Shown here piece by piece: positions 1-6,920 of a stretch of 36,492 nucleotides of DNA. The position numbers and the translations under genes were made by a program. Where the stretch lies: the NCBI GenBank assembly GCA_020029545.1, contig JAIBJL010000001.1:1-36492 (forward strand), read 5' to 3'. This DNA comes from Gammaproteobacteria bacterium (GTDB lineage Bacteria; Pseudomonadota; Gammaproteobacteria; Steroidobacterales; Steroidobacteraceae). Within the stretch, counting starts at the first letter, position 1. Each line of letters begins with the position of its first letter. The notes below the pieces were generated by a model that had not been told where the DNA came from, made no database searches, and saw nothing but the letters and a program-made list of their open reading frames with translations.

Positions 1-235
1 CGGCATCGTCGAGCAGTACGGCGTCATATCCCATAGCCGTGAACGCTGAATGCAGATGTCCGGTGCTGCGTGGCGAGTACACTCGGCAATCGGCGTCCTG
101 CCAGACAATCGACACGTGATGTTCCAATGCGCGTGCCAGCCGCGTGTCATCGGTAATGATCAGGATGCGCGGCGCGATCGAAGAGTGGGTCACGGCGGCG
201 TGCCGACCGCTGCGGGCTGCTTCCGACAGCGCCAT
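1..235 (-). CDS. N-terminal part of a receiver-like domain protein (cut by window edge)
   Basis: An open frame runs from an ATG at 235 to the left edge without a stop, giving 78 codons of a truncated gene. After about 20 poorly ordered residues comes a beta-strand/acidic-pair pattern (RILIITDD, residues 23-30) and later AVLLDDA (residues 72-78). This spacing resembles the acidic pocket and phospho-acceptor strand of a response-regulator receiver domain, possibly a degenerate one. The start lies 21 bp after the purF stop, so the gene is probably the last member of the purF operon. The output domain is outside the window and its function cannot be given. A GTG at codon 15 is another possible start. 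The receiver assignment is inferred from pattern only. Confidence 0.5.
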   Translation of the reverse strand, partial: MALSEAARSGRHAAVTHSSIAPRILIITDDTRLARALEHHVSIVWQDADCRVYSPRSTGHLHSAFTAMGYDAVLLDDA

Positions 236-256
236 GCAGTCAGCCGCCTGCAGCGG

Positions 257-1768
257 TCAAACTGCGCGAATGGCCCGCAATCCGCCCTTGTGGGTCTGGC
301 GGCGCAGTGCCTTCGCCTGATCCGAGCGTTCTTCCTGCAGACGCATCAGGTAGTCGCGTGAGATATCGCCGGTGACATAGTTACCGGAGAAACAGGAAGT
401 ATCGAATTCGTGAATCTCCGAATCGTGATGCTGGCAGGCACGCACCATGTCCTCGAGATCCTGATAGATCAGCTTGTCGGCACCGATCAGGCGCGCGACT
501 TCTTCCTCGGAACGATCCGCCGCCACCAGTTCGGAGGCTGCCGGCATATCGATGCCGTACACATTCGGGTATCGCACCGGCGGCGCGGCCGAAGCGAAAT
601 ACACACGCCGCGCACCGGCTTCGCGAGCCAGGTCGATGATCTGCGCAGACGTCGTACCTCGCACGATCGAGTCGTCGATCAGCAGCACGTTCTTGCCGCG
701 GAATTCCAGGTCGATGACATTGAGCTTGGAGCGAACCGACTTGGCGCGCTGTTCATGGCCGGGCATGATGAATGTGCGACCGATGTAGCGGTTCTTCACA
801 AAGCCCTCGCGGTACTTGATGCCCAGCAACTGCGCCACCTGCACGGCTGCGGTACGACTGGTATCCGGAATCGGAATCACGACGTCGATGTCGTGATCGG
901 GCCAGATGCGACGGATTTTTTCCGCGAGCAGATCGCCCATGCGCAGTCGCGCCTTGTGCACCGAAATATTGTCGATGATGGAATCGGGACGTGCGAAGTA
1001 AACGTATTCGAAAATGCAGGGGGCATGTACACCGGCCGGTGCGCATTGCTGCGCATGGAAGCGGCCCTGCTCGTCGATGAACACCGCTTCGCCCGGCGCC
1101 ACGTCGCGCAGCAGCTTGAAACCCAGCATGTCCAGCGCCACGCTTTCGGAAGCCAGCATGTATTCCGAACCCTGCGACGAATCGCGTCTGCCGATGATCA
1201 ACGGCCGGATGCCGTTCGGATCGCGAAAACCGATCAGCCCGTGACCGACGATGATGGCCACGACGGCAAAGCCACCGCGACAGCGCTTGTACACCGAGGA
1301 GAGTGCGGCAAAGATGTCGCCGGCCGAAGCACGCGGCGTCCCGGCGCGGGACAGTTCGCTTGCCAGCACATTCAGCAGCACTTCGGAATCCGAACCGGTA
1401 TTGAGATGCCGCCGATCGTCGCGGATCAGAACTTCCGCCAGTTCTGCGGCATTCGTCAGGTTGCCGTTGTGGCCCAGACAGATGCCGTATGGCGAATTCA
1501 CAAAGAAGGGTTGCGCTTCGGAGGAGGTATCGTAGCCCGCGGTCGGATAACGCACATGACCGATACCGATATTGCCCTTGAGCGCCAGCATGTGTCGATG
1601 CTGGAACACATCGCGGACCAGGCCGGTCTGCTTGCGCAGGAACAACTCGCCGTCGTGGCAGGTCATGATGCCGGCGGCGTCCTGACCGCGATGCTGCAGC
1701 ACCGTCAGCGCATCATAGATCTGCTGATTGACCGGTGTGTGGCCAACGATTCCGACAATTCCACACAT
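257..1768 (-). CDS. purF: Amidophosphoribosyltransferase
   Basis: PurF catalyses the first committed step of purine synthesis, making 5-phosphoribosylamine from PRPP and glutamine in the cytosol. The 503-residue product is close to the E. coli length. It begins [10 protein letters not shown], so after Met removal Cys2 is the N-terminal nucleophile of the glutaminase domain (about residues 1-230). The PRPP-binding motif [14 protein letters not shown] is present in the C-terminal phosphoribosyltransferase half. It is the last recognisable gene of the accD-folC-dedD-cvpA-purF series, 22 bp after cvpA, an order known from E. coli and Pseudomonas. The start is fixed by the catalytic cysteine. Family identity is certain. 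Confidence 0.98.
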   Translation of the reverse strand: MCGIVGIVGHTPVNQQIYDALTVLQHRGQDAAGIMTCHDGELFLRKQTGLVRDVFQHRHMLALKGNIGIGHVRYPTAGYDTSSEAQPFFVNSPYGICLGHNGNLTNAAELAEVLIRDDRRHLNTGSDSEVLLNVLASELSRAGTPRASAGDIFAALSSVYKRCRGGFAVVAIIVGHGLIGFRDPNGIRPLIIGRRDSSQGSEYMLASESVALDMLGFKLLRDVAPGEAVFIDEQGRFHAQQCAPAGVHAPCIFEYVYFARPDSIIDNISVHKARLRMGDLLAEKIRRIWPDHDIDVVIPIPDTSRTAAVQVAQLLGIKYREGFVKNRYIGRTFIMPGHEQRAKSVRSKLNVIDLEFRGKNVLLIDDSIVRGTTSAQIIDLAREAGARRVYFASAAPPVRYPNVYGIDMPAASELVAADRSEEEVARLIGADKLIYQDLEDMVRACQHHDSEIHEFDTSCFSGNYVTGDISRDYLMRLQEERSDQAKALRRQTHKGGLRAIRAV

Positions 1769-1790
1769 ACGTTCAGGACCTCTGGAGCAA

Positions 1791-2324
1791 TCAGATCGCT
1801 GCCGGCGCCGACAGCGAGGGGCGGGACATTTGCGCCTGTTCGTCGAGCATCTTCATGCCGGTTTCGGCAAAACTCTGAATCCAGCCCGAGTACTCGCTGG
1901 TGAACGGCAGCAGCTTCGACTTCTTCCACCAGGGCATGTCGTTGAGCTGCACGAATTGCGCGAGCATGACGACCGCGGCGATGACGACGGCGCCGCGCAC
2001 CAGGCCGAAGAGAAAACCCAGCAAGCGATCGACCATGAGGCTGAGCGATGAATTACGCAACACATAGTTCAGTACGCCGGCGACGAGCCAGCCAAGCATC
2101 AGAACGGCAATCACGATAATGGCACGCGCCGCCCAGGTGCTGACGGGGGGATTTTCCAGCGCGCCGCCGAGCAGCGGTTCGATCACCGGCGCGTAACGCC
2201 AGGCCAACCACAGTCCGCCCAGCCAGGCGATGACGCCGATCGCTTCGCGCAGAAAGCCTCGTAACAGACCAAGCAAAGCGGAGAACGCGAGCACGCCAAT
2301 GATCAGGTAGTCGGCACCATTCAT
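1791..2324 (-). CDS. cvpA: CvpA family inner-membrane protein
   Basis: A 177-residue protein with four hydrophobic segments, starting [20 protein letters not shown], typical of CvpA. The family was named for colicin V production in E. coli; its molecular function is still poorly defined, though links to envelope stress and purF expression are known. The segments lie at about residues 5-25, 30-48, 65-85 and 100-122, followed by a soluble tail of about 50 residues. It is directly upstream of purF, as in E. coli. A 236-bp gap separates it from dedD, longer than the other gaps in this part of the operon; I see no convincing gene there. Confidence 0.95.
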   Translation of the reverse strand: MNGADYLIIGVLAFSALLGLLRGFLREAIGVIAWLGGLWLAWRYAPVIEPLLGGALENPPVSTWAARAIIVIAVLMLGWLVAGVLNYVLRNSSLSLMVDRLLGFLFGLVRGAVVIAAVVMLAQFVQLNDMPWWKKSKLLPFTSEYSGWIQSFAETGMKMLDEQAQMSRPSLSAPAAI

Positions 2325-2560
2325 ACGTAGGCTTTCAGTCCTGCGACAAGTTGACGGATCAGCGGATCGGTCAACGCAATGATTCGGCGAAACGAATGAT
2401 GCAATTCACTACTGGAAGCGCCAAAGAAATCGGGGAAATCCGGGAAATCCGGCCGCTGCGGTTGCCCGCGTTGAATCCTGCGCCCACCGTCACGTTGCAA
2501 CATCGGTCACCCGCTTCGTCTCTGGCCCCGGCAGCGCGAGCGCGATTCTACCAGTCGCAA

Positions 2561-3424
2561 TTAAGGAAGTGCCACGATCGCCGCACCATTCACGCTGGCC
2601 CGGACTTTCCGTAATGTCTCCTCCGCCTCCTGGCGGTCGGCAAATGGACCCAAGCGCGCACGGTACAGCGTTCCGCTTGCGGCCTGAACGGGTGAGACCG
2701 AACCACGCTGCCCGCGCCCTTCCCACTCTTGCACCAATCGCTCGGCATTGGCTTTGCTGGAGAAACTACCCAGCTGCACGGCCCATTGCTTCGCTATGGG
2801 GGGCTTCGAGGTAGGGGGCTTTAATATGGGGGCTCCGACGACAGACGCAACCGGCTTGGGCGAGATTGGCTGCGCTGCCTGCGGCGGCGGTTTCTTGTCG
2901 ACGGCGGCAATCGCCGGCGTGGGCTTGACCGGCGACCGTACCGGTGTCGACGATTTGACGGCCGCAGATTCAGGCTTTGTCTCAGGCCGGGATGCGGCAG
3001 GTTGCGGCTCGAATCGCGCGGCTGTCGCCTGTTCTGCGGCAGATTGCGCAGGTGGGGTCGCAGGCTTTGGCAGCCCGGGCTCGGCAGCAACGCTTGCCTG
3101 CGGTTCAGCAGCAACAGCTTCAGTGTGGCCTGCTGCGCCGGACGTAGCTTTGTCGGCCGCACGCTGGGCATCCGGCGCGGATTGGTTTTCCGACGGCAAG
3201 GCTTCCTGCGGCGGCGCCTGTTCTTCGACAGCGGCAGCCGCTGGCGCATCCGGCGAGTGATTCAGATCGATCGTGTACGTTTTCATCGGCGCTTCGCCCG
3301 CACGTGCAGGCGCTGGCGCGGCCGGCGGTCCCTTCGGCCCCGACAACAGTTCCGGGATCAGAATCACCGCAGCGGCGACCAGAACCGCGGCGCCGACCAG
3401 ACGTTCTTTGACTTGGCGTTCCAC
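2561..3424 (-). CDS. dedD: SPOR-domain cell division protein, DedD type
   Basis: A 287-residue protein with one N-terminal membrane segment (about residues 9-25, LVGAAVLVAAAVILIPELL), a long Ala/Pro/Glu-rich linker and a C-terminal SPOR domain of about 75 residues starting WAVQLGSFSSKANAERL. SPOR domains bind denuded septal peptidoglycan, so the protein should act at the division site with its bulk in the periplasm. I place the start at the GTG at 3424, because the family begins with a short charged stretch such as xERQVKERLVGA right before the membrane helix. The longer frame from 3499 would overlap folC by 44 bp. No strong ribosome-binding site is visible at the GTG. It lies between folC and cvpA, the classical position. 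Confidence 0.93.
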   Translation of the reverse strand: MERQVKERLVGAAVLVAAAVILIPELLSGPKGPPAAPAPARAGEAPMKTYTIDLNHSPDAPAAAAVEEQAPPQEALPSENQSAPDAQRAADKATSGAAGHTEAVAAEPQASVAAEPGLPKPATPPAQSAAEQATAARFEPQPAASRPETKPESAAVKSSTPVRSPVKPTPAIAAVDKKPPPQAAQPISPKPVASVVGAPILKPPTSKPPIAKQWAVQLGSFSSKANAERLVQEWEGRGQRGSVSPVQAASGTLYRARLGPFADRQEAEETLRKVRASVNGAAIVALP

Positions 3425-3455
3425 GATGGAATTATAGAGGCAATCGCCAACCTGC

Positions 3456-4859
3456 TCAGAGAATCGACTGTCCCCGTGATGCCAGCCAGTCGAGGGCACC
3501 TCCCACCGTCAGAAACGAGCCGAATACAACGACTCGATCACCAGGACCCGCAAGGGCGCACGCCCGATCGCAAGCCGCCGCAACTGACTCATCACTTGCG
3601 ACCTCCTGCGCTCCCCCGCGCTGCAGACGGTCTGCCAATGCCTCGGCAGGCACGGCTCGCGCACCCGGCAATCCAGCCACGAGCCATTGATCGACGCTGC
3701 GCAGCAATTCGTTCAACACCCCTTCGATGTCCTTGTCGCCGAGAATGCCGCATACCGCAATCGTACGACCGCCATGCGCGCCTCTGGTGGCCGCTAGTTG
3801 CGTGGCGAGTGTGTGTGCTGCCGCCGGATTGTGCGCGACATCGAGTATCCATGGCACGCCCGACACCATCAGTTGTTGAAAACGTCCCGGCAGACTGACT
3901 GTCGACAAGCCCTGGCGGATAGCCGCCTCGCTCACCGGCAGCCGCGAGTGCAGCGTGGTCAGCACCGCGAGCACCGCAGCCGCGTTGTCGAATTGGATGT
4001 CGCCGATGAGCGCCGGCCATGGCAGGTCCTCGATGTGACGCTTGCCGAGACTGTCGCCCGCACGCCATGACCAGCGCCGGTCACCGCGTTCATAGTCGCC
4101 CCGTTCGTAGTCGCCCTGTTCGTAGTCGCCCTGTTCGTAGTCGCCCTGTTCGTAGTCGCCCTGTTCATAGTCGAAATCCACGCCCAATCGCAGCAGCCCG
4201 GCACCGGTCTCGCTCGCCACCGTCGCAATCGAGTTCGGCATGTCGCGCGAACCGAACACCGCGGGTCGGGCATTGCGGAAAATACCGGCTTTCTCGCGAC
4301 CGATCGTATCGAGGTCGTTACCAAGCCAGGCGCAATGATCGAGCGCTATCGAGGTGACGAGCGCCACGTCGCAATCCACCGCATTCACTGCGTCGAGCCG
4401 GCCGCCCAGTCCGACTTCCAGCACGATGACATCCAGGCAGGCGGTTTCGAACACCAGCAGCGCAGCCAGCGCATTGAATTCGAAGAACGTCAGCGTATCG
4501 GCGCCGCGAGCGCGATCGATGCGTTCAAACGCAGCGACCAGCGAGGCATCCGACACTGCTTCGTCGGCGACGGTAATGCGCTCGTTGTAACGCAGCAGAT
4601 GTGGCGAAGTGAACGTGCCGACACGATAACTGGCGCAGGTCAGCATCCGGTTCAGCAGTGCGACGCTCGATCCCTTGCCATTGGTGCCCGCGACAGTGAT
4701 CACAGGGCACGCGGGACGACGCCATTTGAGCGCGTGCAAGGTGCGATTGAATCGCGTCAACCCGAGGTCGATCGGATTCGGATGCAGCGACTCCTGCCAG
4801 GACAGCCAGTCTGCGAGGGAGGAAATAGTGAGTGGTGAGTGGTGAGTGGTGAGTGGCAA
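3456..4859 (-). CDS. folC: Bifunctional dihydrofolate synthase / folylpolyglutamate synthase
   Basis: FolC adds glutamate to dihydropteroate and extends the polyglutamate tail of folates. It is a Mur-ligase relative with the ATP-binding loop AGTNGKGS at residues 57-64, an LGGRLDAVNAVD segment, and the C-terminal domain entered near FDVAHNP-like ILDVAHNPAA. The product has 467 residues, longer than the usual 420-430, because of two additions. A five-residue DYE[Q/R]G unit is repeated six times at about residues 228-257, in the loop before the WSW strand. The N-terminus is encoded partly by a 7-bp tandem repeat. The only standard start in frame is TTG at 4859: a stop lies three codons upstream, and homology begins at SSLADWLSWQESLH, residue 13. 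ATT at 4826 is a rare alternative. Confidence 0.95.
   Translation of the reverse strand: MPLTTHHSPLTISSLADWLSWQESLHPNPIDLGLTRFNRTLHALKWRRPACPVITVAGTNGKGSSVALLNRMLTCASYRVGTFTSPHLLRYNERITVADEAVSDASLVAAFERIDRARGADTLTFFEFNALAALLVFETACLDVIVLEVGLGGRLDAVNAVDCDVALVTSIALDHCAWLGNDLDTIGREKAGIFRNARPAVFGSRDMPNSIATVASETGAGLLRLGVDFDYEQGDYEQGDYEQGDYEQGDYERGDYERGDRRWSWRAGDSLGKRHIEDLPWPALIGDIQFDNAAAVLAVLTTLHSRLPVSEAAIRQGLSTVSLPGRFQQLMVSGVPWILDVAHNPAAAHTLATQLAATRGAHGGRTIAVCGILGDKDIEGVLNELLRSVDQWLVAGLPGARAVPAEALADRLQRGGAQEVASDESVAAACDRACALAGPGDRVVVFGSFLTVGGALDWLASRGQSIL
4088..4177 (-). repeat. Six-unit 15-bp tandem repeat inside folC
   Basis: On the plus strand the unit is GTTCGTAGTCGCCCT. Copies begin at 4088, 4103, 4118, 4133, 4148 and 4163. 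The three copies 4103-4147 are identical to each other, as is the next; the first has a C at its fifth base and last position changes, and the sixth diverges in its final bases. Translated in the folC frame they give DYEQG four times and DYERG twice. Because 15 is a multiple of three, gain or loss of a unit keeps the frame, as in a variable-number repeat. Confidence 0.95.
4828..4855. repeat. Four perfect GTGAGTG heptamers (family A, single arm)
   Basis: Four exact tandem copies of GTGAGTG fill 28 bp. They overlap the first dozen codons of folC, where on the minus strand they read as Thr/His/Ser/Pro codons. The same heptamer word forms paired arms at 6827-6913 and 23881-23967. Here only the G-rich arm is seen, with a family E palindrome starting 42 bp further on. 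Confidence 0.9.
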
Positions 4860-4897
4860 GAATCGTCAGCCTTTCGACAGCTATCGGTGCGGGCAAA

Positions 4898-5067
4898 GGG
4901 TAAGAACCGCGCGGACGCGGCTGGTCAGCTGGTAAGAACCGCTGTACGGCTGGTCAGAACGAACTGCCGGATATTGATCTGTTCCGGATCTTTTATCTGG
5001 CCAGCTTACCCGCCGCATCCGCGGTTCTTACCCGCTTGCCAGCTTACCCGCCGCGTTCGTGGTTCCC
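4898..5067. repeat. Palindromic element, GGGTAAGAACCGC family, copy 1 (family E)
   Basis: About 170 bp filling most of the gap between the accD stop and folC. GGGTAAGAACCGC at 4898-4910 is matched by its exact complement GCGGTTCTTACCC at 5021-5033, with further tandem variants of the unit inside both arms. A non-palindromic core at 4982-5004 (complement of CTGGCCAGATAAAAGATCCGG plus AA) recurs, with one A fewer, at 17281-17302. The copy is inverted relative to the second one and has about 20 extra bases beside the core. No open frame of interest lies in it. Confidence 0.9.
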
Positions 5068-5070
5068 AAA

Positions 5071-5934
5071 TCACTGTGCGGGCGCCGGTTGTCGCATCAA
5101 CATCGCGCACAACCCGGCAAGCTTGTCGCGCATTTCGCGACGGTCGATGATCATGTCGAGCGCACCGTGTTCCAGCAGGAACTCGCTGCGTTGAAACCCT
5201 TCGGGCAAGGTCTCGCGCACGGTCTGCTGAATCACACGTTGACCGGCAAATCCGATGAGCGCTTTCGGCTCGCCCACATTCACATCGCCCAGCATCGCCA
5301 GGCTTGCCGATACGCCGCCGGTGGTCGGATCGGTCATGACGGAAATATACGGCAGCTTCGCTGCAGCCAGCCGCGCCAGCGCGGCACTGGTCTTTGCCAT
5401 CTGCAGCAGCGACAACAAGGCTTCCTGCATGCGCGCGCCGCCACTAGCCGAAAAGCACACCAGCGGTTTGCCAAACTCCAGGCAATGCTCGACGGCGCGC
5501 ACGAAGCGCTCGCCGACGACCGAACCCATCGAGCCGGCCATGAACTCGAATTCAAACGCGCAGGCGACGATGGGCATGCCGTGCAGCGTACCGCTCATTA
5601 CGATCAACGCGTCCTTTTCCTGAGTGCTCTTCTGTGCCAGCAGCAGGCGGTCGCGATATTTCTTCTGGTCGCGAAACTTCAGCGGGTCCTCGGGCTCGAT
5701 ATTGGCGGCGAACTCGGTGAACGACTCCGGATCGAGGAACTGTTCCAAGCGTTCGCGCGCGCCAATGCGCATGTGGTGTCCGCACTTGGGACAGACATTG
5801 ATATTGCGTTCCAGCTCGGCGCGATACAGCACCGCATCGCAGGCGGCGCATTTCATCCACAGGCCTTCGGGCACCGAGCGCGTACGGCGTTCGGTCTTGA
5901 TGCGCGAAGGCATGATCTTTTCGAACCAGGTCAT
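5071..5934 (-). CDS. accD: Acetyl-CoA carboxylase carboxyltransferase subunit beta
   Basis: AccD forms, with AccA, the carboxyltransferase that moves carboxyl from biotin to acetyl-CoA, giving malonyl-CoA for fatty-acid synthesis. The 287-residue product has the bacterial zinc ribbon, with Cys29, Cys32, Cys48 and Cys51 (CAACD and CPKCGHH), followed by a crotonase-fold domain containing the [16 protein letters not shown] oxyanion segment. The ATG at 5934 is preceded by GAGAG at normal spacing. It heads the accD-folC-dedD-cvpA-purF series. Between it and folC lies 211 bp of repeat sequence instead of the usual short gap. Upstream, 81 bp separate it from truA, with no trpF gene, which many relatives have here. 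Confidence 0.98.
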   Translation of the reverse strand: MTWFEKIMPSRIKTERRTRSVPEGLWMKCAACDAVLYRAELERNINVCPKCGHHMRIGARERLEQFLDPESFTEFAANIEPEDPLKFRDQKKYRDRLLLAQKSTQEKDALIVMSGTLHGMPIVACAFEFEFMAGSMGSVVGERFVRAVEHCLEFGKPLVCFSASGGARMQEALLSLLQMAKTSAALARLAAAKLPYISVMTDPTTGGVSASLAMLGDVNVGEPKALIGFAGQRVIQQTVRETLPEGFQRSEFLLEHGALDMIIDRREMRDKLAGLCAMLMRQPAPAQ

Positions 5935-5977
5935 CGAGTCTCTCGGTGAACGTCAAAGAGGCGCATCTATACGCGGT

Positions 5978-6012
5978 CCGTATTCCGCGGGCAAGCGGCC
6001 CGCGGAATACGG
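5978..6012. terminator. Perfect 14-bp hairpin between truA and accD
   Basis: CCGTATTCCGCGGG, a 7-base loop, then CCCGCGGAATACGG: a perfect 14-bp stem starting three bases after the truA stop on the minus strand. No T-run follows in either direction, so it may be a weak terminator, an RNA 3'-end stabiliser or a small palindromic repeat rather than a classical intrinsic terminator. Confidence 0.5.
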
Positions 6013-6015
6013 CGG

Positions 6016-6816
6016 CTACGTGGCGCTGCCGGCTGGCCCTTCGCCGGACAGTGCCGGCTCGCTCGGCAAACCGAACGCCGCCGGGTAGCGCACCCCGGCA
6101 AGATAGAGCCCGCCCGCAGGCGCCGTCACTCCCCCCTGTTTGCGATCCCGGACGGCCAGCACTTCGGCCACCCAGGACACAGGCCGTACGCCGCGGCCTA
6201 CGGCGATCAGCACCCCTGCAATATTGCGGACCATGTGGTGCAGAAACGCATTTGCCATGATCGACAATTCGATGACCTCGCCACGGCGCTCTACGCGAAT
6301 GTCATATACGTGGCGCACGGGGCTGCGCGCCTGACACTCGGCGGCACGAAACGAGGTGAAGTCGTGCTGGCCGATCAATGCGGCCGAGCCCTGGCGCATC
6401 AACTGTTCATCCAGCGGGTCGCGCACCCAGCTCATGCGTTGCCAGGCGATCGCCGGACGCGGCCCACGATTCAAAATGAAGTACCGATAGCTGCGTGCCT
6501 GCGCGCTGAAGCGCGCGTGAAAGGAATCGACGACTTCGCGACTCCACAGAATACTGATGGACGGCGGCAGATAAGCCGCTCCACCGAGCATCCAGTTACG
6601 CTCGGTACGCTGCGATGACGTATCGAAATGAACGACTTGCATCGAGGCGTGCACGCCGGCATCGGTGCGCCCGGCAGCCACCACGTCCACCGGATGATCT
6701 GCGACGCGCGACAGTGCCTGCTCCACGACGGATTGCACACCGAGGGCATCGGTCTGCGCCTGCCAGCCAGCAAAATCGCTGCCGTCGTATTCGAGGCCGA
6801 GCGCAACGCGGGACAT
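6016..6816 (-). CDS. truA: tRNA pseudouridine(38-40) synthase TruA
   Basis: TruA isomerises uridines 38-40 in the anticodon arm of many tRNAs. The 266-residue product contains the catalytic-Asp motif GRTDAGVHA at about residues 50-58 and the family segments YDGSDFAGWQ near the start and FLHHMVRNIAG near residue 205. I choose the ATG at 6816 (MSRVALGLEYDG), because the frame upstream of it is made of heptamer repeat sequence and has no family similarity. No strong ribosome-binding site is visible. It lies between fimV and accD, an order shared with Pseudomonas, where trpF usually separates truA from accD. Confidence 0.97.
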   Translation of the reverse strand: MSRVALGLEYDGSDFAGWQAQTDALGVQSVVEQALSRVADHPVDVVAAGRTDAGVHASMQVVHFDTSSQRTERNWMLGGAAYLPPSISILWSREVVDSFHARFSAQARSYRYFILNRGPRPAIAWQRMSWVRDPLDEQLMRQGSAALIGQHDFTSFRAAECQARSPVRHVYDIRVERRGEVIELSIMANAFLHHMVRNIAGVLIAVGRGVRPVSWVAEVLAVRDRKQGGVTAPAGGLYLAGVRYPAAFGLPSEPALSGEGPAGSAT

Positions 6817-6826
6817 GGATAGAAAA

Positions 6827-6913
6827 GTGACTTGTGAGTGGTGAGTGGTGAACGCAAAGGCAAGGAAGATGCCTCCTCCTACCAATCACGATTCACTACT
6901 CACGACTCACCCA
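6827..6913. repeat. Paired heptamer arms, family A, between fimV and truA
   Basis: The left arm 6827-6854 is four heptamers: GTGACTT, GTGAGTG, GTGAGTG, GTGAACG. The right arm 6886-6913 is four in complementary sense: TCACGAT, TCACTAC, TCACGAC, TCACCCA. A 31-bp spacer lies between. The arms can pair imperfectly as a long hairpin in either strand's RNA. The element fills nearly all of the 104-bp gap and ends just before the fimV stop. Confidence 0.88.
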
Positions 6914-6920
6914 TTCCGCC

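Noticed and set aside
410-1903. 497-codon open frame on the plus strand over purF
   Set aside because: It is antisense to purF, has no family similarity, and is typical of the long opposite-strand frames in high-GC genes.
2321-2503. 60-codon frame between dedD and cvpA
   Set aside because: It has a PDF repeat but no family similarity or ribosome-binding site; probably not a gene, though the 236-bp gap is otherwise unexplained.
4829-4860. A genuine Thr/His-rich N-terminal domain of FolC
   Set aside because: The residues are a direct translation of the GTGAGTG repeat, which also occurs in non-coding gaps.
4898-5067. Intrinsic terminator in accD/folC gap
   Set aside because: The structure is long and multi-unit with no T-run, and it lies inside a conserved operon; a second copy with the same core shows it is a dispersed repeat.
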